Positions 22,277 through 31,147 are shown, numbered from the stretch's first letter. The stretch is 37,871 bases of DNA from Verrucomicrobiota bacterium (GCA_018898455.1 JAHIJO010000045.1:1-37871), one strand, 5' to 3'. Translations and numbers: made by a program. Notes: generated by a model from the letters alone, not told the origin.

Positions 22277-23221
22277 ATGAACCTGGCCTTATTAAAAAAA
22301 TATCTGGCGCTGGAAATCTGCGGCGCCGTTATCCTGGTGGCGTTGATGATCATCGGGGTGAAGCTGTTTGCGGCGATTCGGCAATATACCGCTGAAAAGA
22401 GCGCCCTGCAGGCGGTCATGGATCGCAAACAACGGTTGGATCGCCGCACGCCTTATCCTTCCATGGAAAATGTGAAGCAGGAAGCGGAAAACTTCAAGGA
22501 TCTCCTGGATAGCTATAATGAGTTGAACGAAATGCTCCGTGCCCGGCAGATCGAGCCGCAGGTGATGCAGCCGGCGGAGTTCATGCCCTTGCTTGAAAAT
22601 TCCCTGCGGCGCTTGAGATCCCAGTTGAGCAGTGCGCGTGTGATTTATCCGCCGAAATTTACTTTTGGGTTTGGACGGTACGCCGGGGGCAAACTGCCGG
22701 CGCCCGGCGATATTTCCCTGCTGGTTCAGCAGTTGAAAATCGTTGATGCTTTGTGTCAAGCCCTGGGCAAGGTCGGCGTCGCCGACCTGGTTTCAATTGC
22801 CCGCAATGAATTTGAACTTAGTGGGCGTCCCGTTGAATCGGATGCACGGAATACCCGGGGCGTTCCGTCTCCCGCCGGATCGCCATCGAGCGGGAAAACA
22901 GGAAACGACGCGTTGTATACAACCCAGCATTTCAAACTGGTGGTCAAGGCTAACGAAGCCGCCATATTTGATCTGCTGAATCTGCTGGCCCGGCTTCCCA
23001 TGTTCACGGTGGTGACCTTGGTGGAGATGGAGAATCAGAAGCAAAGTTTCCGTGATGCCACGGGGGCGCCTGCTCCGGCGGCAGCCGGGGGAGCCGCTGA
23101 AGAATCTGCCGTCCATGGGAAGATCATCCTCGGTAAAGAACTGGTTGATCTGAGCCTGGAGCTGGATGTCTATCAATTTGCGCCCTCGCTGAATTTTAAG
23201 GAAAATGCCGGGAAGAAGTAA
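22277..23221 (+). CDS. PilO-like / Amuc_1100-like inner-membrane protein
   Basis: 314 residues: a short cytoplasmic start, one membrane helix (~11-32, ICGAVILVALMIIGVKLFAA), a coiled-coil stretch (~35-100, KSALQAVMDRKQRLDRR) and periplasmic domains. This is the PilO/GspM plan. Order and size match Amuc_1100, the surface-exposed immune-active protein of Akkermansia; that identification rests on synteny and layout, as sequence similarity cannot be measured here. It should pair with the PilN part of the preceding gene to align the secretin. No clear ribosome-binding site precedes ATG 22277, which follows the four-helix cassette by 8 bases. Confidence 0.7.
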   Translation: MNLALLKKYLALEICGAVILVALMIIGVKLFAAIRQYTAEKSALQAVMDRKQRLDRRTPYPSMENVKQEAENFKDLLDSYNELNEMLRARQIEPQVMQPAEFMPLLENSLRRLRSQLSSARVIYPPKFTFGFGRYAGGKLPAPGDISLLVQQLKIVDALCQALGKVGVADLVSIARNEFELSGRPVESDARNTRGVPSPAGSPSSGKTGNDALYTTQHFKLVVKANEAAIFDLLNLLARLPMFTVVTLVEMENQKQSFRDATGAPAPAAAGGAAEESAVHGKIILGKELVDLSLELDVYQFAPSLNFKENAGKK

Positions 23222-23414
23222 GCGGCCTGCCGCTCCGACTTGTCGGGGCAAGTGGGCCCTTGCCCGCAGCGGATGATGGGATATAGGCAGTGAGCGGTTG
23301 ATGTAAATAGGTTAAAGAGAGTTCTTGGTTCTTCGCTAAAACCAAGGAGTTGGAGATTGAAAACGAAGAACGAAGAACGAAGAACAATCAAACTGAACGT
23401 CATGGGTATTTAAC
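23222..23414. other. Repeat-filled spacer between PilO- and PilP-like genes
   Basis: 193 bases without a gene. It contains GGGCAAGTGGGCCCTTGCCC (palindrome near 23246-23265) and an inverted GTTCTTGGTTCTTCG ... CGAAGAACGAAGAACGAAGAAC pair (about 23321-23384). These are the same sequence types found in the prepilin leaders. Confidence 0.6.
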
Positions 23415-24521
23415 ATGAATGCGGGCGCCGGCGGAATAACTAACTGGATCAAGACGGCTTACGATAAACTGGCGCTGTTTATCATTCTGTTTGTCCTGCT
23501 GGTGTCCGGCATCCTCCTGAGCGTGTTTGTGGATCATGAAAAAAATGTCCTGGCGGCGGCCCGCTGGAATCAACCGGATGTCCGCCCGAAAAATTCAATG
23601 CCCATCGACACGTCGGATCTCCAGGGAGCGCTTGAAAGTTTTTCGGAGCCTTTTCAGACGGGATACGGCTCCAATCGCATGATGGTGGCGGAAATACGTG
23701 TGGCTTGCGTCAAATGCGGCCGCCCGATTCCTGTCGCCGCCGAGGCGTGCACGTTCAAAAATTGCGGCGCTCCTCAGCCGACGAGCCAGAATGTGGAAGG
23801 GAAAGATACAGAGCTGGATCGCATGCCGGACGAATGGGAAAAGAAACATGGCCTGAACCCGACGGGGGACGATTCCCTGAAAGACGCTGATGGCGATCAG
23901 TTTTCCAATTTGGAGGAATTCCAGTGGGGCACCAATCCGCAAGATCCCAAGGATTATCCTCCGCCGGTAAGCAAGTTGCGCTGGATCAGAACCGGACGCA
24001 TGTCACTGCCGTTGAGTTTCCAAAGCATCCAGCGGCCGGCCCTGGGCGAAGAGCGCTATGTCCTTAAAAATAGGAAAACCCAGCAGGATTACTATGTGAA
24101 AATCGGGGACAAGGTCGAGGGGTATGAAGTCGTTAACTGCGAGAAAAAGACGGAGGAAGTTGTGAAACCGGGATTTTCGACACCCATCATCGAAGATGTA
24201 TCCGTCCTTAATTTGCGCAAGGATGATAAAGTTATTGCCTTGACTCTTGGCAAGGATGCCAGCCAGGGAGATATGGCGGCGGAACTCATTTTCTTGATTG
24301 ATTGTTCAAAACCCTTTGTCAAAATAAACGATGTTTTGACCTTGAAAAATAATCAGTACAAGATTGTTGACATCCAGAAGGATATTGTTGTAGTATCCGA
24401 TAATTTGACCGGGAAAACCACTTCGCTGGAGAAGGTTTCCCAAGCTGAATTACGGGCTGTTTTGGAGACTCTGGAAGCGAATCAACCTAATGTGCCGGCG
24501 AATGATTCTCGTGGTCAATAA
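23415..24521 (+). CDS. PilP-like / Amuc_1099-like protein with zinc-ribbon and Ca-type repeat
   Basis: 368 residues. One membrane helix (~18-38, LALFIILFVLLVSGILLSVF) is followed by a periplasmic part. Cys98, Cys101, Cys112 and Cys117 form a CxxC...CxxxxC knuckle that may bind metal. Residues ~136-183 carry a thrombospondin-3/EF-hand-like segment (LDRMPDEWEKKHGLNP ... DADGDQFSNLEEFQWGTNP), a likely Ca site. The C-terminal ~100 residues (VLTLKNNQYKIVDIQKDIVV) resemble the small beta domain of PilP/GspC that docks on the secretin. The position between PilO-like and secretin genes equals Amuc_1099. Metal binding is inferred. Confidence 0.65.
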   Translation: MNAGAGGITNWIKTAYDKLALFIILFVLLVSGILLSVFVDHEKNVLAAARWNQPDVRPKNSMPIDTSDLQGALESFSEPFQTGYGSNRMMVAEIRVACVKCGRPIPVAAEACTFKNCGAPQPTSQNVEGKDTELDRMPDEWEKKHGLNPTGDDSLKDADGDQFSNLEEFQWGTNPQDPKDYPPPVSKLRWIRTGRMSLPLSFQSIQRPALGEERYVLKNRKTQQDYYVKIGDKVEGYEVVNCEKKTEEVVKPGFSTPIIEDVSVLNLRKDDKVIALTLGKDASQGDMAAELIFLIDCSKPFVKINDVLTLKNNQYKIVDIQKDIVVVSDNLTGKTTSLEKVSQAELRAVLETLEANQPNVPANDSRGQ

Positions 24522-24537
24522 ATAATATGGAGCCGTC

Positions 24538-27500
24538 ATGAATCGTTCTCTATTGGCTGTGTCAGCCGCGCTGGTGGTGATGTTCGGTTGGCATATTGTA
24601 TTAAGCCTTGCTCAGGATGACGGCATTGCCGCTGATACCCCGGGGGAGCAAGCGCCCGCCCCGGCGGCAGGGGAACCCGTTACTGCGCCTGACGAGCCGT
24701 CGAACCCCGATGCCGTAGCGCCTGCCCGCAGTGCTTCGCCCAGCGATGCAGGCGGGCCACTTGCCGGCGACGTGGCCGCGCCCGCCGAAACACCAAAACC
24801 CGAATCTGTCAAGCCCGCGGAAGAAGTCAAACCGTCTGACACTCCCAAGACCAAGGCCGGGAAAGTCAAATCGGTTGAACCTGCGCCGGCTGTTGTGAAA
24901 CCCCTTGAACCCAAGCCGGAGCAGTTTGATTTGGACCGGACGCCGCAGTCTACGGCAGCGGACGAGCCGGCGCGAACCACCCAGGTTGGGAAAAAGGCGC
25001 GGAAACAAGATGAGAAGAGGGAATCCTTCTGGAGCCGCATGTTTGGAAAAGGTAGCGATAAAGACGAGATAAAAACGCCGGCCGGGGAATCGTTGAAAGT
25101 CAAGTCCGCACCCGACGGCAAGCCATCCGAACCTGCATGGGCGCCGCTTGTTACGCCTGCCGAACCCAAACCGGCGGAAGCGATTGTCCCGTCGGCAGCC
25201 AAGGGGCCACTTGCCGGCGACGTGGCCGCGCCTGCCGCCCAGGTTGAGAAAAAGCCGGCGACCCAGGAAGAAATGCTGGCGGTTCAGGAAGAGGTCAGGC
25301 GCCAGGCCAAGGAAATCGAGGGCTTGAAAAACCTGGACTTGGCTTATCAGGCCATGAGCCGGAACGAATTTGATGAAGCTTTAAGGCTGTTCAACCTGGC
25401 GATGGGCGCCATGCCTGTGCGGCCCCATACGGTCGAAACCCGGAACAAAGCGCGCATGGCCCAGGCCCAATGCGAATATCGCATTGCGCTGAATAATTAT
25501 CAGCTGGGGAGTTTGGCTGAGGCCAGGCAAGCGGCGAATCGGGTGCTGGGTTATGCGCCGACCCACAGGGAAGCCATGCGGTTGATCGAGCGGATATCCC
25601 GGACCGAAAGCAAAAAAGTGACGACGAAACCGACCCCGATCCGATTTTCTAAAGAGCATCTTGATAAAGAGCAGGGCATGAACAACGCCCTCAAACGGGG
25701 CAAGCAATACATGGCCGTTCACGAATACGAGAAGGCCATTTATGAGTTCAACAGTGTTCTGATCGAGGACGCGGGGAATGAGGAAGCCAACGCTAACCTG
25801 AAAAAGATCGCCGAGGGGGACTATAAACGCGAAACGTATCAGTATGACCGGATGCAGAAGGAAATGATCGCTCAAGTGCGCGATACATGGACGGCGCCGG
25901 TCAAGCAAGAAGTCAATCAGCAATTCAAGCCCATGGATCCGACGTTGGTCATCCCGCAGGAAAAACAGCGTTTGGTCAAGAAGCTGAACACGATCATTAT
26001 TCCGGAATTGAGTTTCCGCCAGGCCAATATAGTGGATGTGATCAAGTATCTGGATCAGCAGAGCATTATCGCCGATAAGGAATCGGGCGCCGGCGATAAA
26101 GGCGTGAATATCATCCTGAACCTGAAACGCCCGGGTCAGGCCGGCGCCGCCGCGGCTCCGGCGGGTGGGGAGGCGGATATCTTCGGCGCCGAAGGACAGG
26201 TTGGCGGCATGGCGGCGTCCTCCTCCATTCCGCCCGTGACGCTGACTTTGCGCAATATTGTGTTGCTGGATGCGATCAAGTTTATCACGGAAGTCACGGG
26301 CCTTAAATTCCGCATCGAATCCAATGTCGTCATTATTACGCCGGCGGACGTGGTGGTGGGCGAAGTCATGACCCGGACCTATCGTGTCCAGCCCAATATG
26401 GGCGACATCATCGGCGGTTCCATGGTTGCGGGCGCCGGCGCAGGCGCAGGTGATGGGATCGGCGTGGGATTCGCGCCCGCGGCTACGGAACGCGGCGGAG
26501 ATGTTAAAAAGTTTTTTGTGGAAGCCGGTGTGCCGTTTCCCGATGGAACCTCGATCAAGTATCAGCCCAGTTTGAACCTTCTTATCGTGGCCAACACGGC
26601 CGAGAATCTTGAAAAATTCGAACAGATTCTGGCGAAACTGAACGTGATTCCCGTCCAGGTCGAGATCGAGGCCCGGTTTGTGGAAGTTGCTCAAACGGAT
26701 CTTGAGGAACTGGGCGTTGAGTGGTTGTTGAGCGACAATTGGATCGTGGCCCAGGATGCCAGCGCCGGCGCCGCCGTGCCGCTCAGCGCGCGGGAACGGA
26801 TCCAGGTTAATAGAAACAGCTTCACCAAGGGATTGCGTGATTTCGACAGTACGCTCAGTCCCATTGCCGGCGGCAACATGGCGGGTATTCTATCGATTTC
26901 CTCCATCCTGACCAATCCCGAGTTGTCGTTTATTCTCCATGCCCTGGAACAGCGCAGTGGCGCTAATCTGCTGTCTGCCCCCAAGGTGACGACTAAAAGC
27001 GGCGCCAATGCCGAAATTAAAGTGGTGAAAGAGCTGATTTATCCGACCGAATTTGAGCAATCGACCCAGACGGCGGGACAGGCCGGCGGCGGCGTGATTG
27101 GCGGCGTGGCAATGACCCAGGTTGTGGTCACCCCCGGCGGGTTTCAAACCCGGGATACGGGCGTGATTCTCAGTGTGACGCCGGTGGTGGGGCCGGATGG
27201 CTTTACCATTGATTTGACCATGATGCCCCAGGTCGTTGAGCTGGCGGAATGGATTGATTATGGTTCCACTGTGATCGATCCCGGTGGAATAACGCGTCGC
27301 TTACCCATGCCTCAGCCGATTTTCCATTCCCGTTCCATTGCCACCAGTATCTCCATCTGGGACGGTCAGACCGTGGTCATGGGTGGATTGATTACGGAAC
27401 AACAGACTACGACTTTGGACAAAGTTCCCTTCCTGGGTGATATTCCCCTGATCGGTTATTTATTCCAGAGCAAGACCAGTAATAGCGTTAAACGCAACCT

Positions 27501-27609
27501 GCTCATTTTTGTCACGGCCAACCTGGTTGATCCTGCCGGGAATAAAATTAACAAGGCGCCGGTGAATCTTGTCGGCGTTGCCAGTTCCAGTCAGGCTGCT
27601 ACGCCGTAA
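24538..27609 (+). CDS. TPR-containing secretin, PilQ/GspD-type (Amuc_1098-like)
   Basis: 1023 residues: signal peptide (MNRSLLAVSAALVVMFGWHI VLSLAQ), a Pro/Ala/Lys-rich linker (~30-245), TPR-like helices (~265-425), N-domains (~480-705) and the secretin pore domain (~715-1010). Hallmarks are VEIEARFVEVAQTDLEELGV, NLLSAPKVTTKSG, VVMGGLITEQQTT and VPFLGDIPLIGYLFQSK. It should form the outer-membrane ring of the machine. GPLAGDVAAPA occurs twice in the linker (residues 73-83 and 223-233) and APARSASPSDAGG once; both are encoded by palindromic repeats found elsewhere as non-coding DNA. It is the last gene of the set. Confidence 0.92.
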   Translation: MNRSLLAVSAALVVMFGWHIVLSLAQDDGIAADTPGEQAPAPAAGEPVTAPDEPSNPDAVAPARSASPSDAGGPLAGDVAAPAETPKPESVKPAEEVKPSDTPKTKAGKVKSVEPAPAVVKPLEPKPEQFDLDRTPQSTAADEPARTTQVGKKARKQDEKRESFWSRMFGKGSDKDEIKTPAGESLKVKSAPDGKPSEPAWAPLVTPAEPKPAEAIVPSAAKGPLAGDVAAPAAQVEKKPATQEEMLAVQEEVRRQAKEIEGLKNLDLAYQAMSRNEFDEALRLFNLAMGAMPVRPHTVETRNKARMAQAQCEYRIALNNYQLGSLAEARQAANRVLGYAPTHREAMRLIERISRTESKKVTTKPTPIRFSKEHLDKEQGMNNALKRGKQYMAVHEYEKAIYEFNSVLIEDAGNEEANANLKKIAEGDYKRETYQYDRMQKEMIAQVRDTWTAPVKQEVNQQFKPMDPTLVIPQEKQRLVKKLNTIIIPELSFRQANIVDVIKYLDQQSIIADKESGAGDKGVNIILNLKRPGQAGAAAAPAGGEADIFGAEGQVGGMAASSSIPPVTLTLRNIVLLDAIKFITEVTGLKFRIESNVVIITPADVVVGEVMTRTYRVQPNMGDIIGGSMVAGAGAGAGDGIGVGFAPAATERGGDVKKFFVEAGVPFPDGTSIKYQPSLNLLIVANTAENLEKFEQILAKLNVIPVQVEIEARFVEVAQTDLEELGVEWLLSDNWIVAQDASAGAAVPLSARERIQVNRNSFTKGLRDFDSTLSPIAGGNMAGILSISSILTNPELSFILHALEQRSGANLLSAPKVTTKSGANAEIKVVKELIYPTEFEQSTQTAGQAGGGVIGGVAMTQVVVTPGGFQTRDTGVILSVTPVVGPDGFTIDLTMMPQVVELAEWIDYGSTVIDPGGITRRLPMPQPIFHSRSIATSISIWDGQTVVMGGLITEQQTTTLDKVPFLGDIPLIGYLFQSKTSNSVKRNLLIFVTANLVDPAGNKINKAPVNLVGVASSSQAATP
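24721..24777 (+). repeat. Two palindromic repeats embedded in the secretin gene (site 1)
   Basis: 24721-24756 is the CCTGCCCGCAGTGCT...AGCGATGCAGGCGGG palindrome, as at 11344-11376. The overlapping GGCCACTTGCCGGCGACGTG GCC hairpin occupies 24755-24777. Both are read in frame as part of the linker. Confidence 0.75.
25205..25227 (+). repeat. Palindromic repeat embedded in the secretin gene (site 2)
   Basis: Identical in all 23 bases to 24755-24777 (arms GGCCAC/GTGGCC). It is translated in the same frame to give the second GPLAGDVAA motif, 150 residues downstream of the first. Confidence 0.8.
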
Positions 27610-28040
27610 TCCATGGATGGGAATTTCCATCGTGTTAACCTGGGGTAGAGGCCGCCGCTCCGAGCAGCGTAAACTCTGTACCTGTCCCGTTCCAAACGGG
27701 ACCGCGATCCCCCAAGACTGCTCCATACGCCAGTTTAGCGGGCTTAATTTATTGGCTCGCCACTCTGCCCGGCGCGGGACAAGCGCGCTTGCCACGCACC
27801 CCGGTATGGTCGCGACTGGATATTGGGTGTTCGAATCGTAACTCAATGGGGGCGACGGTTCGGCCGTTAGAATTATTTCGCCTCCGGCGGGCACAGTGAG
27901 AGCAACCTCCCGGCTACACCGGAGCGGCTTCGCCGAGGCGAGCAGGGTCGTAATGCTTTGATGAAGAATCGCCGCCCTCAGGCGGCTCCCACTTTAAAAG
28001 TCGGTTGCGGCGACAACATATCCTTCGGGAACTTACCATT
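27610..28040. other. Gene-free 431-base region with several hairpins
   Basis: No convincing gene or tRNA. Seen are GTCCCGTT/AACGGGAC (27684-27702), a partial copy of the 25-base repeat (TTGGCTCGCCAC near 27751), a CCCGGCTACACCGGAGCGGC TTCG-like palindrome as in the prepilin leaders (near 27911), and GCCGCC/GGCGGC (27971-27986) just before the exonuclease gene. The hairpins may end transcription from the secretin operon. Confidence 0.6.
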
Positions 28041-28907
28041 ATGACCTCGCGAGTGCTTCTGGTTGACGCCTTGAACATTGTCTATCGTTCGTTTTATGCC
28101 ATCGCCGGCCTGGCGACATCGTCCGGCCGTCCGACCAATGCCGTATACGGGTTTATCAAAACACTGATGCAGTTGGAGCGAATCTGGCAGCCGACGCACT
28201 GGCTGGTTGTCTTTGACGGGGGAGTGCCGGCGGAACGCCTGGCCCTTTGCCCGGCCTATAAGGCCCAACGTCCGCCAATGCCGGATGCCCTGCGTGCCCA
28301 GTTCCAGCCGCTGGAAACCTATTTGGACGGCGCATTGATTCCCCGCGCGCGACTGGAGGGAAAGGAAGCGGATGACGTGTTGGCCTCGGTGGCCGCCCGC
28401 GCCGCGGCGGAAGGTTTTGATGTCCTGGTGGTTTCCAGTGATAAGGACCTTATGCAGATTGTTGATGAGCGCGTGGCGATGGTGGGGCCGGGCAAGGTTG
28501 CTGAAAGGGAAGGTCCGGATTATGTCCTGCGTAAAACCGGGGTGCGCCCGGATCAGATCGTGGATTGGCTGGCCTTGACGGGCGACAGCTCGGATAATAT
28601 TCAGGGCGTTCCCGGCGTCGGCGCGAAAACCGCGTCCAAATGGCTGAGCCAGTGGGAGTCGCTCGATGGTCTCTGGCGGAATCTGGACGCATTGCAGCCC
28701 GATAAACTGCGGCAGGCGTTGGTTGAGCATCGAGAGGTTGTCCTTCGCAATGTGCGTTTGATCCGGCTTCAGAGGGATATCGAGTGTTTTTCAGCGCTGG
28801 ATGCCTTGAAGCGTCACCCGCCGGATGCCCGGCGGCTGAAAACCTTTTTTGAGGACATGGAATTCTATTCTTTGGCGAACAAACTCAGTGAACCCATCTT
28901 GCTGTGA
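28041..28907 (+). CDS. Stand-alone 5'-3' exonuclease (PolA N-domain/FEN type)
   Basis: 288 residues from ATG 28041. VLLVDALNIVYRSFYA opens the nuclease fold. GKEADDVLA and VVSSDKDLMQIVD hold acidic metal-binding residues. GDSSDNIQGVPGVGAKTA is the helix-hairpin-helix (H3TH) DNA-binding motif. There is no polymerase domain, so this is a free-standing flap/5' nuclease that may act on Okazaki flaps or in repair. ATG 28041 is chosen because conserved sequence starts directly after it; an in-frame start at 28005 would add repeat-derived residues. Whether a full-length PolA exists elsewhere cannot be seen. Confidence 0.85.
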   Translation: MTSRVLLVDALNIVYRSFYAIAGLATSSGRPTNAVYGFIKTLMQLERIWQPTHWLVVFDGGVPAERLALCPAYKAQRPPMPDALRAQFQPLETYLDGALIPRARLEGKEADDVLASVAARAAAEGFDVLVVSSDKDLMQIVDERVAMVGPGKVAEREGPDYVLRKTGVRPDQIVDWLALTGDSSDNIQGVPGVGAKTASKWLSQWESLDGLWRNLDALQPDKLRQALVEHREVVLRNVRLIRLQRDIECFSALDALKRHPPDARRLKTFFEDMEFYSLANKLSEPILL

Positions 28908-28924
28908 CCCGCGCGTTGGCTTCA

Positions 28925-28953
28925 GTAGCGCCGGGTTTATCCCGGCGACGGAT
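28925..28953 (+). repeat. Dispersed hairpin repeat (GTAGCG family), copy 4
   Basis: Identical in 29 bases to 3478-3506; CGCCGGG pairs with CCCGGCG. It lies between the exonuclease gene and the membrane-protein gene and may act as a transcription-attenuating hairpin. Confidence 0.7.
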
Positions 28954-29023
28954 GGGGTTGGCGAGGACCGTTTGACGATCGACCAGGCCCAACTGCTGAC
29001 GCCTTCTTGAGACGGAATTAAGC

Positions 29024-31081
29024 ATGAGATTTACTCGCCCATTCAAAATCATCCTGGCGATCCTCGGATTGCTCGCGCTCTTTGCCGCCGGGCTTATCCT
29101 GCGCCGGATGGTCGTGCAATCCCAGTATGCGCTGTCTGGCCAGGTTCTGCCGTTTAATCTCGAAAGCGCGCTTGAATTTCGATATGTGCGGATGTTGTAT
29201 GAAGGCCGCCCGTTGCCGGCCATTGATGACAAAATCCAGGCGCCGGAGGGGGTCGTCGTTCGGGAGACATATACCATCGGCGCGGAATATATCTATGCGT
29301 GGGTGGCGAAATTGCTTCCCGGGAACATGGCATTGTCCGAGCGCGTGCGCTGGGTGGCGACGGGCTGGTTCTGTTTGGGGATCCCCTTGATGGGACTATG
29401 GCTATGGGGGTGGCTGAGATCAGGATGGGCGGCGGGCATCGGGGGGGCGTATTATGCCGTGTCGCTGGCGAGTGTCATGCGATCGAGCGGGCAGGAATTG
29501 TCGCATGAGAATTTTGCCTTGCCTCTTTTGATCGGTCATTTTGCCCTGGGCGCCCTAGCGGCGGGACAGGACCGGAGGCGGGTGTTCGGAGTCTTGGCGG
29601 CATTCTCGGCCGCGTTATTGGGGTTGGCGCTGGCCACGTGGGATTTAATTCAATATTACATTGTCGTTTGGGCGGTGCTCCATTACTTCCGCTTGATCGG
29701 CGGTCGGTTTTTTGAGGCGCCACGCCGCCGAATACAATGGGGTTTGATTCTGCTGGCCCTCGCGATCACCGGCCTGTTTAATCCTTACCTGCGTGCCCAT
29801 GGGTTCTTGACCTCGCCGGCCATGGGGCTCGTGTATGGAATTGGGATCGGCATTCTGATTCAACAGGCGGCGCCCGAATGGAAGGGCCTGGCACGTGGGA
29901 TGACGGTTGCGCTGGTGGCGCTGATTCCCCTGGGCCTGGTCCTGCTCGTCGGAAGCTATGGCGCTGCCTATGGTCATTTTGGCGAGTTGGTATGGGCCAA
30001 AATCCAGTTTCTCAATCAGAAGCCGGCGGATCCGGCGCTCCTGACCTTTGCCCAGCGGATCCTATGGACGCCGGCGTTGCATTCCGCAAATTGGCAGTTG
30101 ACAAAAACGCTGTTTCCTGCGACACTACCCCTGTTTGGATTGAGTTTGGTCATCATCAACTGCCTGGCGCGTTGGCGCTCGGATCCTGAAATCATTCATC
30201 TGCTGTGGTTTGGCGGTATTTCACTTCTGGCTTTCATTCTTTTCGTGCGTTTTCATGTTTTTCTGATTATTGCCGTGGCCGCCTTGCTGGGCTGGGCCGC
30301 TTTTTGGGCTTGCCCGCCGGCGGCGATCCGTGAATCCGGGAAGAGGCCATGGTGCCGCTGGCAAAGTGTCGTTAGCGTTGTCCTGCGCGGCATCATGATC
30401 CTGCTGTTGCTGGCAGGCGTGGGGGTTGAAGCCGGCCATGTCGTGCGCGATCCGACGCGCTGGGGGAGCAACCTGGCGTATTTATCCCAGAAACAGGAAC
30501 TGATTCAATGGCTGAAAGAGAATTGCGTAGAAGGGCCGGTCCTCGCGAACTTTGGAATCAGCGCTTTTGTGTTGACCTATGCCGACTGCTCCATTGTATT
30601 GCATCCGAAATTTGAGTCGCCTGAAATCCGCCAGCGGGTTGAAACCTACGGTGAAACCTTATTCAAATCGAATGAAGCCTGTTTTCGAGACTGGGCAGAC
30701 CGGCAGAGCGCCGTCTGGCTGATCTATTCGTTGGGAGAATTTGCCGCTGAGCGCCCGGAATTGCAAATGCGCTATTGTGCCAATGCGCTTCAGCCGCCAG
30801 CGGATGCGGCGGCGCGCCTTTTTGAATATCGGCCTGACCGCGGGCGGTATTTTCAGTGGTTATGGGGGAACGCGAAATACCGGGTATTCCGGATCATCCG
30901 CAGAGCGGATGAGCTTCAGGCGGCGCGCTATGCCGAGGATGCCGATCGGGATCTCTCGCGCGGGGATCTGGCAGGGGCCGAGAGTAAGGCGTCATTGGCC
31001 CTGATGTACGACCCGCACGCTAATCATGCCCAGAAAGTGCTCTTGCATGTCGGGTCGCTTAGGGAGAAAGGCATCCGGTAG
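29024..31081 (+). CDS. Polytopic membrane protein, GT-C / STT3-like
   Basis: 685 residues with roughly eleven to thirteen hydrophobic helices up to ~residue 480, then a soluble C-terminal domain. The first outside loop, FRYVRMLYEGRPLPAIDDKI followed by QAPEG, resembles STT3/PMT-type GT-C glycosyltransferases, which carry an acidic pair there. SHENFALPLLIGHFALG also recalls that group. The canonical STT3 WWDYG motif is not seen. The protein may transfer sugars from a lipid carrier to an exported acceptor; the giant exported protein or pilins are conceivable acceptors, but this is only inference. The tail (~640-680) resembles one TPR helix pair. Confidence 0.6.
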   Translation: MRFTRPFKIILAILGLLALFAAGLILRRMVVQSQYALSGQVLPFNLESALEFRYVRMLYEGRPLPAIDDKIQAPEGVVVRETYTIGAEYIYAWVAKLLPGNMALSERVRWVATGWFCLGIPLMGLWLWGWLRSGWAAGIGGAYYAVSLASVMRSSGQELSHENFALPLLIGHFALGALAAGQDRRRVFGVLAAFSAALLGLALATWDLIQYYIVVWAVLHYFRLIGGRFFEAPRRRIQWGLILLALAITGLFNPYLRAHGFLTSPAMGLVYGIGIGILIQQAAPEWKGLARGMTVALVALIPLGLVLLVGSYGAAYGHFGELVWAKIQFLNQKPADPALLTFAQRILWTPALHSANWQLTKTLFPATLPLFGLSLVIINCLARWRSDPEIIHLLWFGGISLLAFILFVRFHVFLIIAVAALLGWAAFWACPPAAIRESGKRPWCRWQSVVSVVLRGIMILLLLAGVGVEAGHVVRDPTRWGSNLAYLSQKQELIQWLKENCVEGPVLANFGISAFVLTYADCSIVLHPKFESPEIRQRVETYGETLFKSNEACFRDWADRQSAVWLIYSLGEFAAERPELQMRYCANALQPPADAAARLFEYRPDRGRYFQWLWGNAKYRVFRIIRRADELQAARYAEDADRDLSRGDLAGAESKASLALMYDPHANHAQKVLLHVGSLREKGIR

Positions 31082-31122
31082 CGCCTTATATCTCAAGGAA
31101 CTGCTGCAAATAACACGAATAT

Positions 31123-31147
31123 CCACTCGTGGCGCGTGGCGAGCCAA
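31123..31147 (-). repeat. 25-base dispersed repeat, copy 2
   Basis: Exact reverse complement of 16213-16237. It lies in the 213-base gap before coaE, which otherwise holds no recognisable gene. Confidence 0.8.

Noticed and set aside
25381-26694. Long minus-strand open frame (437 codons) opposite the secretin gene
   Set aside because: Composition-driven shadow of a clear secretin; the predicted protein has no recognisable domain.
27610-28040. tRNA or small RNA gene
   Set aside because: Hairpins are present, but no cloverleaf, anticodon arm or TψC-like motif could be traced.
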